64,000 nucleotides of DNA from Aspergillus flavus (taxonomy: Eukaryota; Ascomycota; Eurotiomycetes; Eurotiales; Aspergillaceae): the NCBI RefSeq assembly GCF_009017415.1, contig NC_092407.1:434001-498000 (forward strand), written 5' to 3'. This document shows, in pieces, positions 49,598 to 61,607 of the stretch. A program made the position numbers and the translations under genes. The notes under the pieces were generated by a model. It did no database searches and was not told where the DNA came from. It was given only the letters and a program-made list of their open reading frames with translations. Each line of letters opens with the position of its first letter. The stretch's first letter is position 1.

Positions 49598-50828
49598 TTA
49601 ACAAGAAGCACCAGTAGGAACGTTCTCGCACTTGGAGCTAGTCTTACCACCAGTGATGGAAACACCGGACCAGGTCCAGTCAGTGCAGCTGCCAGATCCA
49701 CAGAGAATGTAGATGTCAGTAGCGTCGCTCTCAACGGTACCGGTAACCTTGTCGAAGGTGATATCAGAGACCTTGATACCGTTGGTAGGGGTACCAGTGG
49801 GGCTGCCGTTCTCGTAATCCTGCTCAACGATGAGTCCGTACTTGGTAATACCGGAAAGAGTGATATCCTCGAACTTGACGTTGGAGACGGTACCGGTGGC
49901 ATCGTAGACGGTCTTGATACGGACACCATTCTGGGAGTTGACAACCTTGGAGTTGGAGATGGTCACGTCTTCGACGGTGTTGTCGCTACGACCACCGACC
50001 GAACCGATGGAGAGACCATGGCCACCGTCACAGTAGCCGTTGGTGAAAGTGATGTGCTGCAGGGTATTAGCAGGTGGTCGAAGAATGAAAAGTAAAGAAG
50101 GAATAAAATGTTTTTAACTGGGGTGGTGCTATCTTACCGATCCAGAGTTGATGGCGAGACAGTCATCCTGGTTGTACACGGTGGCACCGTCAATGTTGAT
50201 GTAGGTGCTAGAGCCGACATCGAAGGCGTCGGTGTTGTGGCCCTCTGCGGTACCAGCGGAGTTATCGATGGTAACATCAGTGATGTTCAGGTTGTCCGAC
50301 TGGATGCTGAAGCCCTGGACGGGGGTGTTGTAGATCTGGAGGCCGGTGATGGAAGAGGAGTCCAGCTTGTGGGCGTAGAAGAACTTGGGCTTTGTCTTTC
50401 CACCATTGCCACCCTTGCCATCCCACCAGCGGGATCCGTCTCCGTCAATCTTGGCACCGGATGCCTGTTGGACTTTGATGTTGGTTCCGGACACGGAGAT
50501 GAGAGGACCCTCCCACTCCTTGTAGCCGAAAGTGGTCTCACCCGAGAAGATGACCTAGATATGACTTAGTATACATTAACCAAGAGGAATATGATTAGAT
50601 ATCTATGCATACAGTGGTGCCATCGTTGAGACCGGTCAGATCAAGGGTTTCACCAGCGGGAACCTCGATGTTGCTCAGAGTGATGGTTGAGCAAGAGGTC
50701 TTGCCCGACTTAGCGTCGGCAGCCGAGGTGAAAGTACAGGAGTCGCGGGCTTCGAGTTCTACTGGGACTGCGGCGACCAGCGCAGCGCCGACAGTAGCGG
50801 CAATGACGGAAGATTGAAGAAGCTGCAT
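49598..50828 (-). CDS. Secreted endopolygalacturonase, GH28
   Basis: Cleaves homogalacturonan in pectin. Exons 50828-50613, 50554-50138 and 50056-49598 (introns 58 and 81 bases), 363 residues. A signal peptide (to about residue 20) and short propeptide ending LEAR precede the mature DSCTF start, as in Aspergillus PGs. All GH28 catalytic motifs are present: NTD at 179-181, QDDC with Asp202-Asp203, GHG around His224, and VRIKT. The protein ends in a disulfide-rich tail ([11 protein letters not shown]...GASC), and cysteine spacing matches fungal endo-PGs of the same length. Confidence 0.95.
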
Positions 50829-52665
50829 TTTTCCGAAAGAATGGATAGGGACTTGGTCAACAAGACGCCTTCAAATATGGACTGAAAGAAAGACTAAGGA
50901 ATGGAGGGTTGATGGAGACGATGCTGAGAGAAAGGAAGACATCGTAGGGGTCCAAGACTCTTTTTATGTCCCCTTTCTATCTTGCAATACAACCCGGTGG
51001 AGCAGAATATCTCGTTGGCGGGAGAAAATGTCTGGGATTGAAACAGGTGGCTTGAGTCTAGGCTAAGCTTCCGGTTCGCGTAGGCAAAAAAAGCTTAGCT
51101 GCGATTTCATCCGCCAATCGGCACTGACAATTCATCTACGTTTCTCCCTCAGGTCATCTTAGCATTGATCTATGATATTTATCTCCTTTGTAGCTATCTA
51201 GACCATGTACAATTAACAGAGATGGGGATGGAACATACAGGATTCGACATTTCGGAAGGTTGAAAAGACAGCGATTGAAACAGTAATCCGGGTATGAAAC
51301 GGGACAGCCTTGCCGGACCCTCTGGCGTGATCGGAAAGAGAGTCAGCAGTCTCCGCTCAATCTACGTAATCTGGCCCCAGGCAATAATATTCGACCCCTG
51401 AGCCGATCACTTCCACTTCAATTCAAGTGCCGGAAAAAACTATCCAGATACACGTTCCGAGCAGTGCCGGACTGACCCTGCAAATGCTATGCAATAAGGC
51501 TGCGTTGTGCGATTGGCGGGATTTCTTGAGATGTGTCCATATTATGGGGACTAGATCCTACATATGATACATGGATAAATTAAACTACCTAGATCAATGT
51601 CGGTTACTGACCCTACCTTCGTTGGTGTTTTGACTTGATATCGCTGCCTAACTGCACTTTCGCAGTGCTCCTGTCATCCTCCTGTCTGATTGATGGGTAG
51701 TGATCCAAGCAGCAGGGCTGACGATTCTTCAATCTTTACCTGGCCGTTGCAGTTATTAGCGTCCTAATTTACAGGAACCATGATAGATTATTGGTTCTGA
51801 CCTGATTACTACTGTTTATCCCGTGGAGAAATTTCATCTAATATATATCATATCAACTTAGTTGCCTAGGGCCGTGCGAACGCAAATTATGTACCCCTGA
51901 TGCATATGTGCTATATCACATCGACAGTACATAGTTGTTAAGTGTGTTACTACACTTGTGACTACCTCTGTATGCCGATTATCACTTCAGATACACCAAC
52001 TTGAATAGTAACACGGCCATCAGTCGGTCATACCCTCAGACGGAGCACCCATTTTGGAGTATTAGCCCGCTACCCGACACCCTTCAACCCTCAAAGATTC
52101 AATTCCAAAGGGACTATAACATATTTCACTGTATTCTGTGTCTACCACTAATGAAAAGCTACTCTGCAAAGATTCGCAATTTTCAAATAGCAGGCATGTG
52201 GGGGCCGAGGTTCCGGTAGAAAAGCTATCCACAATCTATCAGAGACTAGACCAAGATATGTGGGCCCTAGATGGTTGTGCAGGCACGCGGATGGTCGATG
52301 CGATACAACTTGAAGTCAAGCTTTGGATCTAATGTGCCCAGCAGGCAGCCCTGAACCTGAAATGAACGTTGCTTCAATAACGCCCCCTACTTTACAACAG
52401 GATCATCAGCTTTGGCTCATTACTCCGGTTGATAAACGCGGAGTAAACCTACATCAGTTGGCAATTTCCGCTCTACCCATTGATGCTAAAGTTAATTGAC
52501 CAGGACGATTACCGAATGGCCTTAACTATATGAGAGTCATCTGACGCTGACCCACGGCTACACATTTAGTACATAAAAGCAGCAGACAACTATGTGAATT
52601 GTGTGTTGGTCACAGCCTAGCTATGTCTCTCTAAACAGGCAGTTCTCAAAAAGCATCGCTCATTA
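50829..52665. other. Long intergenic region
   Basis: About 1.8 kb; the left end is the polygalacturonase promoter. A 64-residue ORF at 52138-52332 has no recognisable family. No repeat identified. Confidence 0.5.
51061..51067 (+). promoter_or_regulatory. GGCTAAG, candidate XlnR/GGCTAR element
   Basis: GGCTAAG lies about 233 bases upstream of the polygalacturonase ATG, matching the GGCTAR pattern bound by XlnR-type activators. Orientation is opposite to the gene; significance is only suggestive. Confidence 0.3.
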
Positions 52666-53842
52666 TCACCTTGCAGCTCTTGTCGCCGTATCAAGGTAAA
52701 TATTATCCAAAAGTTCACCAGCTTCTTCTTCGGACATTCGCAGCTTCAGGTATTTCTGTGGATACAAAGGGCTGTCTGGCAACCATTCATTTCTGCCATC
52801 TGGGTAAATATAGTTATGTCCTCCTTTATTTGCGTAAACAAACATGTTACTTAATCCGTCGATGGCATATAACACGGTAAGGGGATCCCATGAGCTCCGA
52901 GATATGTTGTATCCGCTGTAAGGGTCAGTTAGAAGTGATCGCATTTGTTGAACAGGAAGCTACATACGTGTACCACCGGTAAGCTGCGTTGACTGGGTCA
53001 CTGACAGGGCCCTCTACGGTCAACCGCGCCCCCGAGTAGACGGTCGCCCCAAGTTCACCACCAGAGAATGTCATGGGCCCCGGCCAAGTGTTTACTACAT
53101 GAGCAGTTGCAGAAGCATTGCTGCCGTAGAAATTGTACTCATATCCGCACGGGTATGCTCCGCCCATGATGACGAGTTCTTTCACTTTCGCCTTCACCAG
53201 GCCATGCCCTGAGAGCGAAGAGTATGTATCCCCGGGGGATGAAAGAAGCTCAGAGAGCTGAGAAATATTTAAGCCACTTCTTCAGGTAGCGGGCATTAGC
53301 AAAGTACTCACGTTGTCGAGGAACCCGATACTGGCAATTGTCACACTGTGATCACCCGCTTCAGATAAGAGCTTGCGATACAGCTCGACGGGATCCCACG
53401 CACTACTTACGTCTCCCCATGGCATCGATGCAGCATGTCGCCAGTTGTATGCGACTTTGCTTGCATATTCCCCAAGTTGGTATGACCAGGTGTCGAGGAA
53501 AGTATCATTGGAAAACGGTTGTTTGAGGGCAACTGGAACGTCAGAGTAGCCATAGTACCCGAGAATACTGGAGGCCGCCAAGGCACTATAACTGGACGGA
53601 TAATTGATCATGACGCCTATTGGCGTGGCCATTGGATGGTCACACGCCACCAAAAGAGCGGCTGCGTCGCTGAGGAGAGAGAGTAAGCAACGGGCGGGGA
53701 ATATGAAACGAAAGACCTCAACAAAGACTTACTCAACATCACTAAACAGATCCGTGTCGATAATTAGCTTCGTCGCTGGTATCGATCCAAGCGCCAAAGG
53801 GGCTACGAGTAATGCGACCGTGAATATCCAGCGTGTCCTCAT
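52666..53842 (-). CDS. Secreted inosine-uridine-type nucleoside hydrolase
   Basis: Hydrolyses the N-glycosidic bond of nucleosides to base plus ribose. Exons 53842-53733, 53669-53312, 53257-52968 and 52915-52666 (introns 52-63 bases), 335 residues. The N-terminus is a signal peptide (MRTRWIFTVALLVAPLALG), unusual for cytosolic family members and implying scavenging outside the cell. The calcium-binding motif IIDTDLFSDVDDAAALL has Asp29, Asp31, Asp35, Asp37 and Asp38. IASIGFLDN matches the family's T-x-G-x-x-x-N block, MGGAYPCG is the substrate loop, and SSWDPLTVLYAIDG carries the C-terminal metal Asp. Confidence 0.9.
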
Positions 53843-54719
53843 TCTGACGATGATGAGTCGAGAGATGAGAAACGCACAGGTGGTGGGCAGTTCCTGACTA
53901 TAGTGGACTAGATCGACTACCGTAGTAGTATACACGACGAGCCAGATATTCGGGGCCGGGGAACTCTGTGCGGCTTATATTAGAACCGTGACATATATAT
54001 CAGATCTAATATCAAGTCAGTTCCTACATAAATCTTTAGGAGAATCACAGGCTACCATAGCGTAGAACGGTTGTACGACGAGCCGATAGACCAATTCTTG
54101 TCCGCGTTGGGTTTCTTATGGAAGCTCCGCTATGTTACGAACATTAAGGGACTTTAGTGTTGTCATAGTGATGATGCCTATAAAACCTAATGTTGTAGGT
54201 AAATATACACAACGTCTATGATGTCTGTCCCGCAACTTCCATGGGTGGCTGGCTACCTCGCCCCTTTCTTGTTTCTCTTTCACTTCGCCCTTGTTCTCCT
54301 TTTAGTTTCTTTCCCAACCCACCCCAAGTGCCAAGCGACCAGCTCGACTGCTCCTCATCCATCCGCCATGAACCTAGCCGCGAACTGAATCACGGATCAC
54401 GCTTGGCGTTTCTCAGGCAGGTGCACAACACCTCTTAAGCGGGAAATATTGACTCATTTACGTGGTGTTCTTATAGCTTGCAGACATCTACGCTCTCAAG
54501 TTTGCAGCTCAGCACATTAACCCAGGTGACAAGCTCACGTGTCGAAGCTACAGAGCCCCAATCCCTATCCCTTCAATAACTGCAGACTGTTGGGCTGTAT
54601 CTCCGAACAGTTGATTACCCCTGGTCATTCTATTCAGATCCCGACCAATGGCTTTAGTTCTGGTATAAAACTTCTATGGACTTGCTTTTCTGCTGCTTCA
54701 TAAACCTACTTTCCCAGAC
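53843..54719. other. Intergenic, nothing recognised
   Basis: About 880 bases upstream of the nucleoside hydrolase and downstream of the tRNA synthetase remnant. Short ORFs only. Confidence 0.5.
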
Positions 54720-57222
54720 TTAAGAGTCTGTGCGTTGGCTTGCGACCCAAGCCTCGTGGGCTTTTTTCTGCCGCTCCCAGCCTTTTCTTAACTTTTTGCT
54801 TCTACTTTTGTTTATAGGTTCACCAACTGCGTCTTTCGTCGGCATCCCATCTTCATCCCAAGCGCTAAATTCACTGGTTCGGAACATGTCCAGGTGGCTG
54901 AGCCTTCCCTTTTCCAATCGTTCTTTGGCAAGCTTTTCTTGTTTTTCCTTCTCCTGCTGCTTGAGTAGCATTTTGCGCGCATGTTCTTCGCGAGACTGCA
55001 ATAAATCCCTAGTCACAGGCCTGACTAATGCAGGTTTATTCTCGCGATCTTCAAGATAAATACCAAGGTCAAAGAGCTCAACATCTCGTAATCGATCGCA
55101 CAAGGAAAGCAATTCCTTGGATGACGTTGGTGTGTCTTCCGAGTTACTTGGAGATATCCGGGCGTGGAAATCTCTGAAAACTTGGAAGTATGGCCTGGAC
55201 GCCTGAGATACTAGGCGCTCATCTACAATTGTCTCCGCGGTGATAGCTTTGAGTTGCTGATGCGTTACTTCGCCTTGTGATTTCGTGGCTTCACGCAAGG
55301 CGTCACGCATCGCTGAGAGTGGATAAAGAAATTGTTTTGCCGGTTCGGGGATGTCAGTTCCTTCCCAGCCAATTCCACAGCTCTCAGGGGACACTTTTCC
55401 ATTCAGGCCGAGGATAGTTACAATTCGAGTTACCCACTGGGCTAGTTCTTGCACTTCGTTGGGTTAGCATTTTGGTCGACGTTGTTGAAAGTGGTAATCA
55501 ACTCGGAGATAACGCCCATAACCTTGGGCGTATCGAAAGAGTCACAGAAATATTCGTGGACTTTTTCCTTCGCAGTGGCCAGAGCTTGTGCCAAGGATAT
55601 AATGGGGTCAGATGACCCATCTGTTGCAACGCCCTGGCTAGAAGAATCTTTGACTTTGACGAAAAAGTTGTTAAGCTTATCTTACTACGCGGATGCTGTT
55701 TGAATAAGTTCGGGTGTAATCTCAACCCCATCCCGCCAACCTCCTAGGAGAAAAACAATCCGCAGGCTTCGAGGATTCCAGTCACCCTTGTCAAGGGCAC
55801 TCCGAACAGTGGTAAAGTTCTTCAGTGACTTTGACATTTTTGACCCTTGTATTGACAAATGTCCCATGTGTAGAAAGTAATTCACCCATTGCTGCTTCTT
55901 CTCTGACCAATATGCCTCACTTTGGGCAAGTTCATTATCATGGTGGGGAAATGCAAGATCGATTCCACCAGAGTGGATATCATTTTGGCTCCCTAGTCGG
56001 CTGGAGGCCATTGCAGAACATTCAATATGCCAACCCGGTCGGCCTTGTCCCCATTGGCTCTTCCAACTAGGTTCACCTGGAAGTGATGCTTTCCAAAGGG
56101 CAAAGTCGTCAGGGGACCTTTTTTCGACAGCATGAGATAACGTCCCCTCGCCGTCTCTTTGCAAAGGTTGATTGTTTCTATTCTATGGCTCTAACCGTGC
56201 ATATGGATGCCCGGCCTTCTCGAAACACTTGATATCGAAGTAAACAGAGCCATCCAGCGTCACATAGCCAAAATCATTTGCCACAATTTTCTCCACAAAA
56301 TCTGCAATCTCCTGGCCGTATTCGGTGACTCTTGTTATTTCGTCTGGATCAAGCACATTGAGGTCTCTCATATCGCGCATAAAATGTTCTTCATACTTCT
56401 TCGTGAGTTTTGTGAAAATTTCATACGCATCCCCTGGCACAGTTGAACCTCTGAGCTGGTCAAGGTAAGGAAGGATGACATCCTGAGTTGCCTCATAGAA
56501 AGCTTCACTGGTAATCATCTCATTTTCAAGAGATCTGGGTTGCTCACCAGGTCCCTGACTGAACATCTCGGCTACTCGCGAAATCATTGCAGCTGCAATG
56601 GTAACAGTCCTAACATGCATCCGAACCTTTGCTTCAGCATCTCCAGGTTTCTTGTTGCCCTCTAAAGTCCCTCCCTTTAGAACCCCTCCGTATACCCTTT
56701 TTACTTCGGTTCTAAATTTCTCTGGCTCAGTCTCCTCATCAATCAATCGCAGGTTTTTCTTGATGTAAGCATAATATGCTAGTTGTGTGGTGTTCAGTAC
56801 ATCGGCGTTAACATCCGGATGTGAAGAAAGAAACTCGGAGAATAAATGCTGTTGCCATCCTCGGACAATGATCTAAATAGAGGCCCCCAGGCAGCATATG
56901 AGTCAAACTTGCTAAACAATGAACATGTCCTACCTTATCATCCACGTCGGTAATGTTCATGACAAACTCTACATCAAATTTGAAGTAGTCTTTCAAAATG
57001 CGACGAATGATATCCGTACTGGCGTAATTTCTTGCGTGGCCAAGATGTGCATCATCGTAGACAGTAGGGCCACATGCATACCATGTTACTTTGCGGCCCT
57101 TTGGGTCCAGGGCAATAAAGGGAGTCTTGGATCGGGTCAGAGAGTTCCACACCGTCAGAGGTGAAATTATTCTCTGGATGTGCTTGTGGTTGCCTCCAGG
57201 AAGGCTGTTTGTGGGGATCCAT
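54720..57222 (-). pseudogene. Cysteinyl-tRNA synthetase, disrupted
   Basis: Class I synthetase that charges tRNA-Cys. The full fungal gene of about 800 codons is traceable: zinc and substrate Cys in [14 protein letters not shown]-type [19 protein letters not shown], a 70-base-range intron, long insertion, [31 protein letters not shown] motif [10 protein letters not shown], then the C-terminal helical region and basic tail ending 54720. Yet the gene is broken. TAG at 56183-56185 replaces Trp (ARLEP-stop-NRNN); TAG and TAA sit side by side at 55682-55687; a one-base loss at about 55454 shifts the frame; and the N-terminal [12 protein letters not shown] is out of frame with [10 protein letters not shown] (shift near 57150-57175). 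All catalytic motifs remain intact, so decay is recent, or the copy is a duplicate. Confidence 0.85.
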
Positions 57223-58006
57223 GGCAATCCACGATAAGGAGAGTATGGAGGTTTCGAGTTGGTTGTGGTGAGAACACATATGTGGTCGGCCGTGACAACT
57301 AGGGATGCCCCGCCTCAAGGGAAATATGTACTATGCCCATTACGGAAGGGTTTTTGTCGAGGTCCACTCCACGGTGAGCGACCGTAAAACTGTAGGCATG
57401 TCAGGACTCTCACTTGAAAGTATGACGTGATCATAAATAAGTAGAGCATCAAAATACTACATAGCATTACTTCAAGAGTGGGTATATGCACCAAAGCTCA
57501 TCTCATACCATTGAGGAATTTCAAGACAGTCTATATGCATGTGGGAATGTGAAAGGACATTGAGTTTCATTGATAGATTCGGAACTCCTCGAGGATGCTT
57601 GACGATCTTCGGTGTTAGGCGTCAGTTTCTGCATTAACATTCAGATCAAAGTACAAGTGGTGGAACCTCAAGTCACTCATTATGAGGCCCAATCGGGAAT
57701 AACGCACTAAGCCACACCGATAAGAATGACAGTTTTGGTTCCTGTGGCTCCCCGGAGTCAGTGACGTTGAATCCCCGCGAATTGTTGCGGGCGGTGACTT
57801 TCCCGCGGTTCCAGCTATTGATGCCTTGAGCTCAGCCATCTCACTGCTTCCTTCTCTCCACAACGATTTGAACTTAGTAATAGCTTAATTTGGCTTCCTA
57901 TATAACTCTTCTTTCGACGGACTGGTTATTGTTTATGAGTTGCTCGTTTGTCTCGGATTCTTAGATTGCCAGGGCTGCCTTGCCCTGCCTCCGGTCTCCC
58001 AGCACC
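57223..58006. other. Divergent intergenic region
   Basis: About 780 bases between the synthetase remnant and the sorting nexin; holds the nexin promoter. No gene. Confidence 0.55.
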
Positions 58007-60217
58007 ATGTGGAACGACGAGGATAACAATCCATACGGCGCATTTGATCCCGAAGCCCGTCTCTCCGAATCCTTACATTCGGCGAACCTTTCTCCAAGTA
58101 AGGCTCACTGCTCAATTCATTGGCGCGGAGTCTAACCTTTGCAAGCTCTCTACGAACGCGAATACACTCCTCCCTCCCCCTCCAGCAAGGCGTCAACCCA
58201 GGATCCGACCGACGATTACCTTTCACATCCGCAGGATTTTAGCGATGAGGAAAATGAAGGATATGACAGCCAGCCCGCCAGCCATGGCTACTACCGGAAG
58301 AGCACCTACGATAGCCGCATAGAACAAATACTTTATGAGAACCCGGAGATGCCGATCCTCATCACCGATGCCGGGAAGAACCATGAGGGTGGTGGAAGCT
58401 TTATCGTGTACACCATACGAACTGGAGTATGTTATGATGCATCTCGGAGAGCATTTACAGATTTGACTCACATATGCAGGATCTGGAAGTCCGGCGACGG
58501 TACTCTGAGTTCGCCTCTCTGCGACAGACTCTCGTCAACCTCCATCCCACACTCATCATTCCGCCCATCCCGGAGAAACATACAATGGCGGATTATGCCG
58601 CTAAGCCTACCAAGGCTAAGGAGGATACCGCAATAATTGAGCTCCGAAAGCGAATGCTGGCTGTCTTCTTGAACCGCTGTCGCCGAATGAAGGAAGTCCG
58701 TGAGGACGGCGTTTGGTGGAGATTCCTAGATCCTAATGTTAGCTGGGTATGTATTCAGCGAGCACCTGCGAGCTCGACGCTCAAATGCTGATTTATGTAT
58801 AGAGTGAGGTTCTTCATTCTCACCCCGCATCTTCGGTACCCAAGAACAACTTGAAAGCACCTCCCCTAGACCCTGCCAACCCTACGGCCGCACACGCCTG
58901 GCTACCGGTACCATCTTCTTCCGCGAAGCTCAAGGGTACTTCTGGTCCTACAGCTTCGGCTGCGCCTCCCCCAGTGGACACGCCAAGTCCCGATGTTCTA
59001 GGGCGCTTCCCTCCGGAATCCCGCAAATTGAGCGAGCAAGAGTTGGACCCGTATTTCATCAACTTCGAGGCATCTACAAGGGAGCTTGAGCTGCTACTGC
59101 AAGGGAATATTGAGAAAGTCAATCGTCGAACAGTGTCACATTTGTCTTCATTGTCAGCGGACCTCATGGAACTTGGAGCACGATACAATGGCTTCTCTCT
59201 ATCCGAACAATCACCCACAGTAGCCGCAGCGATTGAGCGAATTGGCCAGGCAGCAGACACATCTTACATCGAAACTGAGGAGCTCTCCAACGCATTAAGC
59301 GCAAGCTTTGCCGAGCCTATGAGGGAAAGCGCACAGTTCGCTAGCGTTGTTCGTAGTGTTCTACGTTACCGGGTGCTGAAACGGGTGCAGGAAGAAATGA
59401 CAAGGGATGAGTTAGCGAAGAAGAAGACCTTGCTTGATTCTCTGGAACGGAGCGAGTTGGAAGCAAAGCGTATTGAACAGTACCTGAATCGGACGTCAGC
59501 TCAAGGATCAGGGACGAGATCGCAACGCTCCTTATCTACATCTTCCGCTACCAGCGGCCCGGGAAGTCATGGAGCAGATGTGCGCCCCAGTGGTCAGGAA
59601 GACACTACCTCTATCGATTCAGACTTTCCTCCTACCCACGGCGAGTCGATCGGCTCGCAAGCGTCGTTACCCGCAGCATCTCCATCGAGAAGGCCCGAGA
59701 CATCCTCCTCTCCAGCACATCGGAAGTCAGCCAGCGGGACATTCATGACGAACAAGTTGTTTGGGCGTATCAGTCACGCGGTCCACGGGTTCGTTGATGT
59801 TGACCCGGAGAGGACGCGACGAGATCAAATTGGAAAAACAAAGGAGAGTTTGCTTCAGGTGAGTCTAGCGACACTCCATTTTTAATTTCATGATCATCCT
59901 TGCCCCCTTCCCCTATATCTATTTTGCTAATATATTATGCACAGTTGGAGCAAGCACTGGAGGTTTCGGAAAAGGACGTTAAAGACGCCAGCACGGGGGT
60001 CTTGCAGGACTTGAAGCGATTCCAGAAGGATAAGGAGGCTGATCTGCGACGTTACATGGTAAGGAGCGACAAATGCAACCCATGGTTGAGGGAAACACTA
60101 ATATTGAGATATTTTCTGTAGGTCGCATATGCTCGATGCCATTTGGACTGGGCCCGGAAAAACCTGGAGACATGGACCGAGGCGAAGGATGAAGTGGACA
60201 AGATCGTCGTCCGCTAG
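58007..60217 (+). CDS. snx41: Sorting nexin SNX41/ATG20-like (PX and BAR domains)
   Basis: Endosomal membrane-sorting protein of the Snx4-41/Atg20 complex, acting in retrieval from endosomes and selective autophagy. Six exons: 58007-58097, 58146-58426, 58480-58746, 58803-59858, 59945-60058 and 60122-60217; 635 codons (634 residues). The N-terminus MWNDEDNNPYGAFD is distinctive. The PX domain (about 85-215) has the phosphoinositide site VRRRYSEFASLRQTL and HPTLIIPPIPEK, with RMLAVFLNRC. The BAR-like helical region runs from about residue 275 to the end, interrupted by a long Ser/Gly/Pro-rich insert (about 420-510). It ends with helix CHLDWARKNLETWTEAKDEV. Likely constitutive; not part of the neighbouring carbohydrate genes. 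Confidence 0.92.
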
Positions 60218-61607
60218 TCCCCTTGTAGTGTGCGAGGTTATGGCTTTTATCTTTACATCGGGCCTTTTGTTCCCCCGGTAATCACACTCAGAGAGTGAGA
60301 CTACCCGGCGTTGGTGGATTTCTAATTATATGTTCCATGAGCTCTACCTTGATGTATGATTGATTGATATTGGGCGCAATGATTGTCCTCTATTTTAGAT
60401 CGACCGAAAATCCGTTGATCATTTTGCAGATCAGTCATCCCTCGGAGGCGATGTTGTCAAATGTAGCCTCATCGATCCACCCCCTACCGAATTACAGTAG
60501 AATTCGAAGCGATAGATGTTGTATATTCTATTTTGTTGTTTCTTGCGGGCGCCATCCAACAGTAGAGTGGCAAGCCGCACATGATATACGCTACCCTATT
60601 TATTTCCATGGTTGCGTTCCGCATGGAATCTCATACATCAATTCAGGCACCCGCCCATAAAGATCTTCAGACCATTTACTAGATAAAGCTGCAGCTCTTA
60701 TGTGTCCGGGAAGCAGTGCGCATCAATGGATGAGTCAAATTTTTAAAGTCCGGAGCAAGGAGACGGCTCCACTTCGTGAGGCAATTATGGGAGAAGCATC
60801 CCTTATGCGAACGTCGAAACTCTCGGTGATCACCAACGCCGACGTTACTATATTAGTAAGTGCATTGCCTTTCTGCAATCGTTTGAGTGATGTCGTAATT
60901 CCCTCTAGAGTGGTTCCAGTGCGGGTTTTCTCCTTTCCTCCCAGGGATTACGCAAGAGTTACAACCGATGAACATCTCGGTAAGAAGTCCCGTACATACA
61001 CCTTCTCCCTAAACATGATACTAATCCAGGTTACCCGTGGCGATCATCCGTGTTGATCTGTCATGGACGTATGAGCGTATCCCCTGCCTATCCACGAACT
61101 CCAGGATCGACAGGGACCTGGACTTTTCCATCGGTGTCTGAATTTGGGCCTCCCTTGGAGCTATCCACTACCGGTTGCGGGTACCTTTCTGGCGCCAAGG
61201 CCCCACACCCCAGTGTTTATAGCCTGTTTGTTGTCTTGGAAGCTTCGCCAGGTTGTTTGGGAACGGAGTTACGCATTACCGATTATCCACTGAATAGTTT
61301 CCTATCGGAGTAAACTGTTGCTGATCCTGTTATTCTAGACTAGGGATGCTGCGCCCCTGGGGGCTTCCGGGCGACCCTGAGAGGCTATGTGACGCTGCTA
61401 TACTTCCTGTTCTCTCGCACAACCAAGAAAAGAACTAGGAGAGAGAAAAAAAAAATAAATCAAAAAAGAAATTATGGGGACGAGTCCCCCGGCCGCAGAC
61501 GAGGAGCTTGCTGGGGGGCTCCATTTATTAGCATGCTATCTCTCGTAACCAGCCTGAACACTGCTGGACTTGATACCAAATGGTTGTCCGATCGTGGTTT
61601 TATTAAT
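60218..61607. other. Intergenic with an A-rich tract
   Basis: About 1.4 kb. A tract around 61437-61471 is almost all A and G with long A runs. Short ORFs only. The GH43 promoter is at the right end. Confidence 0.5.

Noticed and set aside
49586..50569. Two long plus-strand ORFs, Gly/Val/Asp-rich
   Set aside because: Antisense shadows of the endopolygalacturonase exons.
61437..61471. A-rich tract as a retroposon poly(A) tail
   Set aside because: No retroelement coding sequence or target-site duplication seen beside it.
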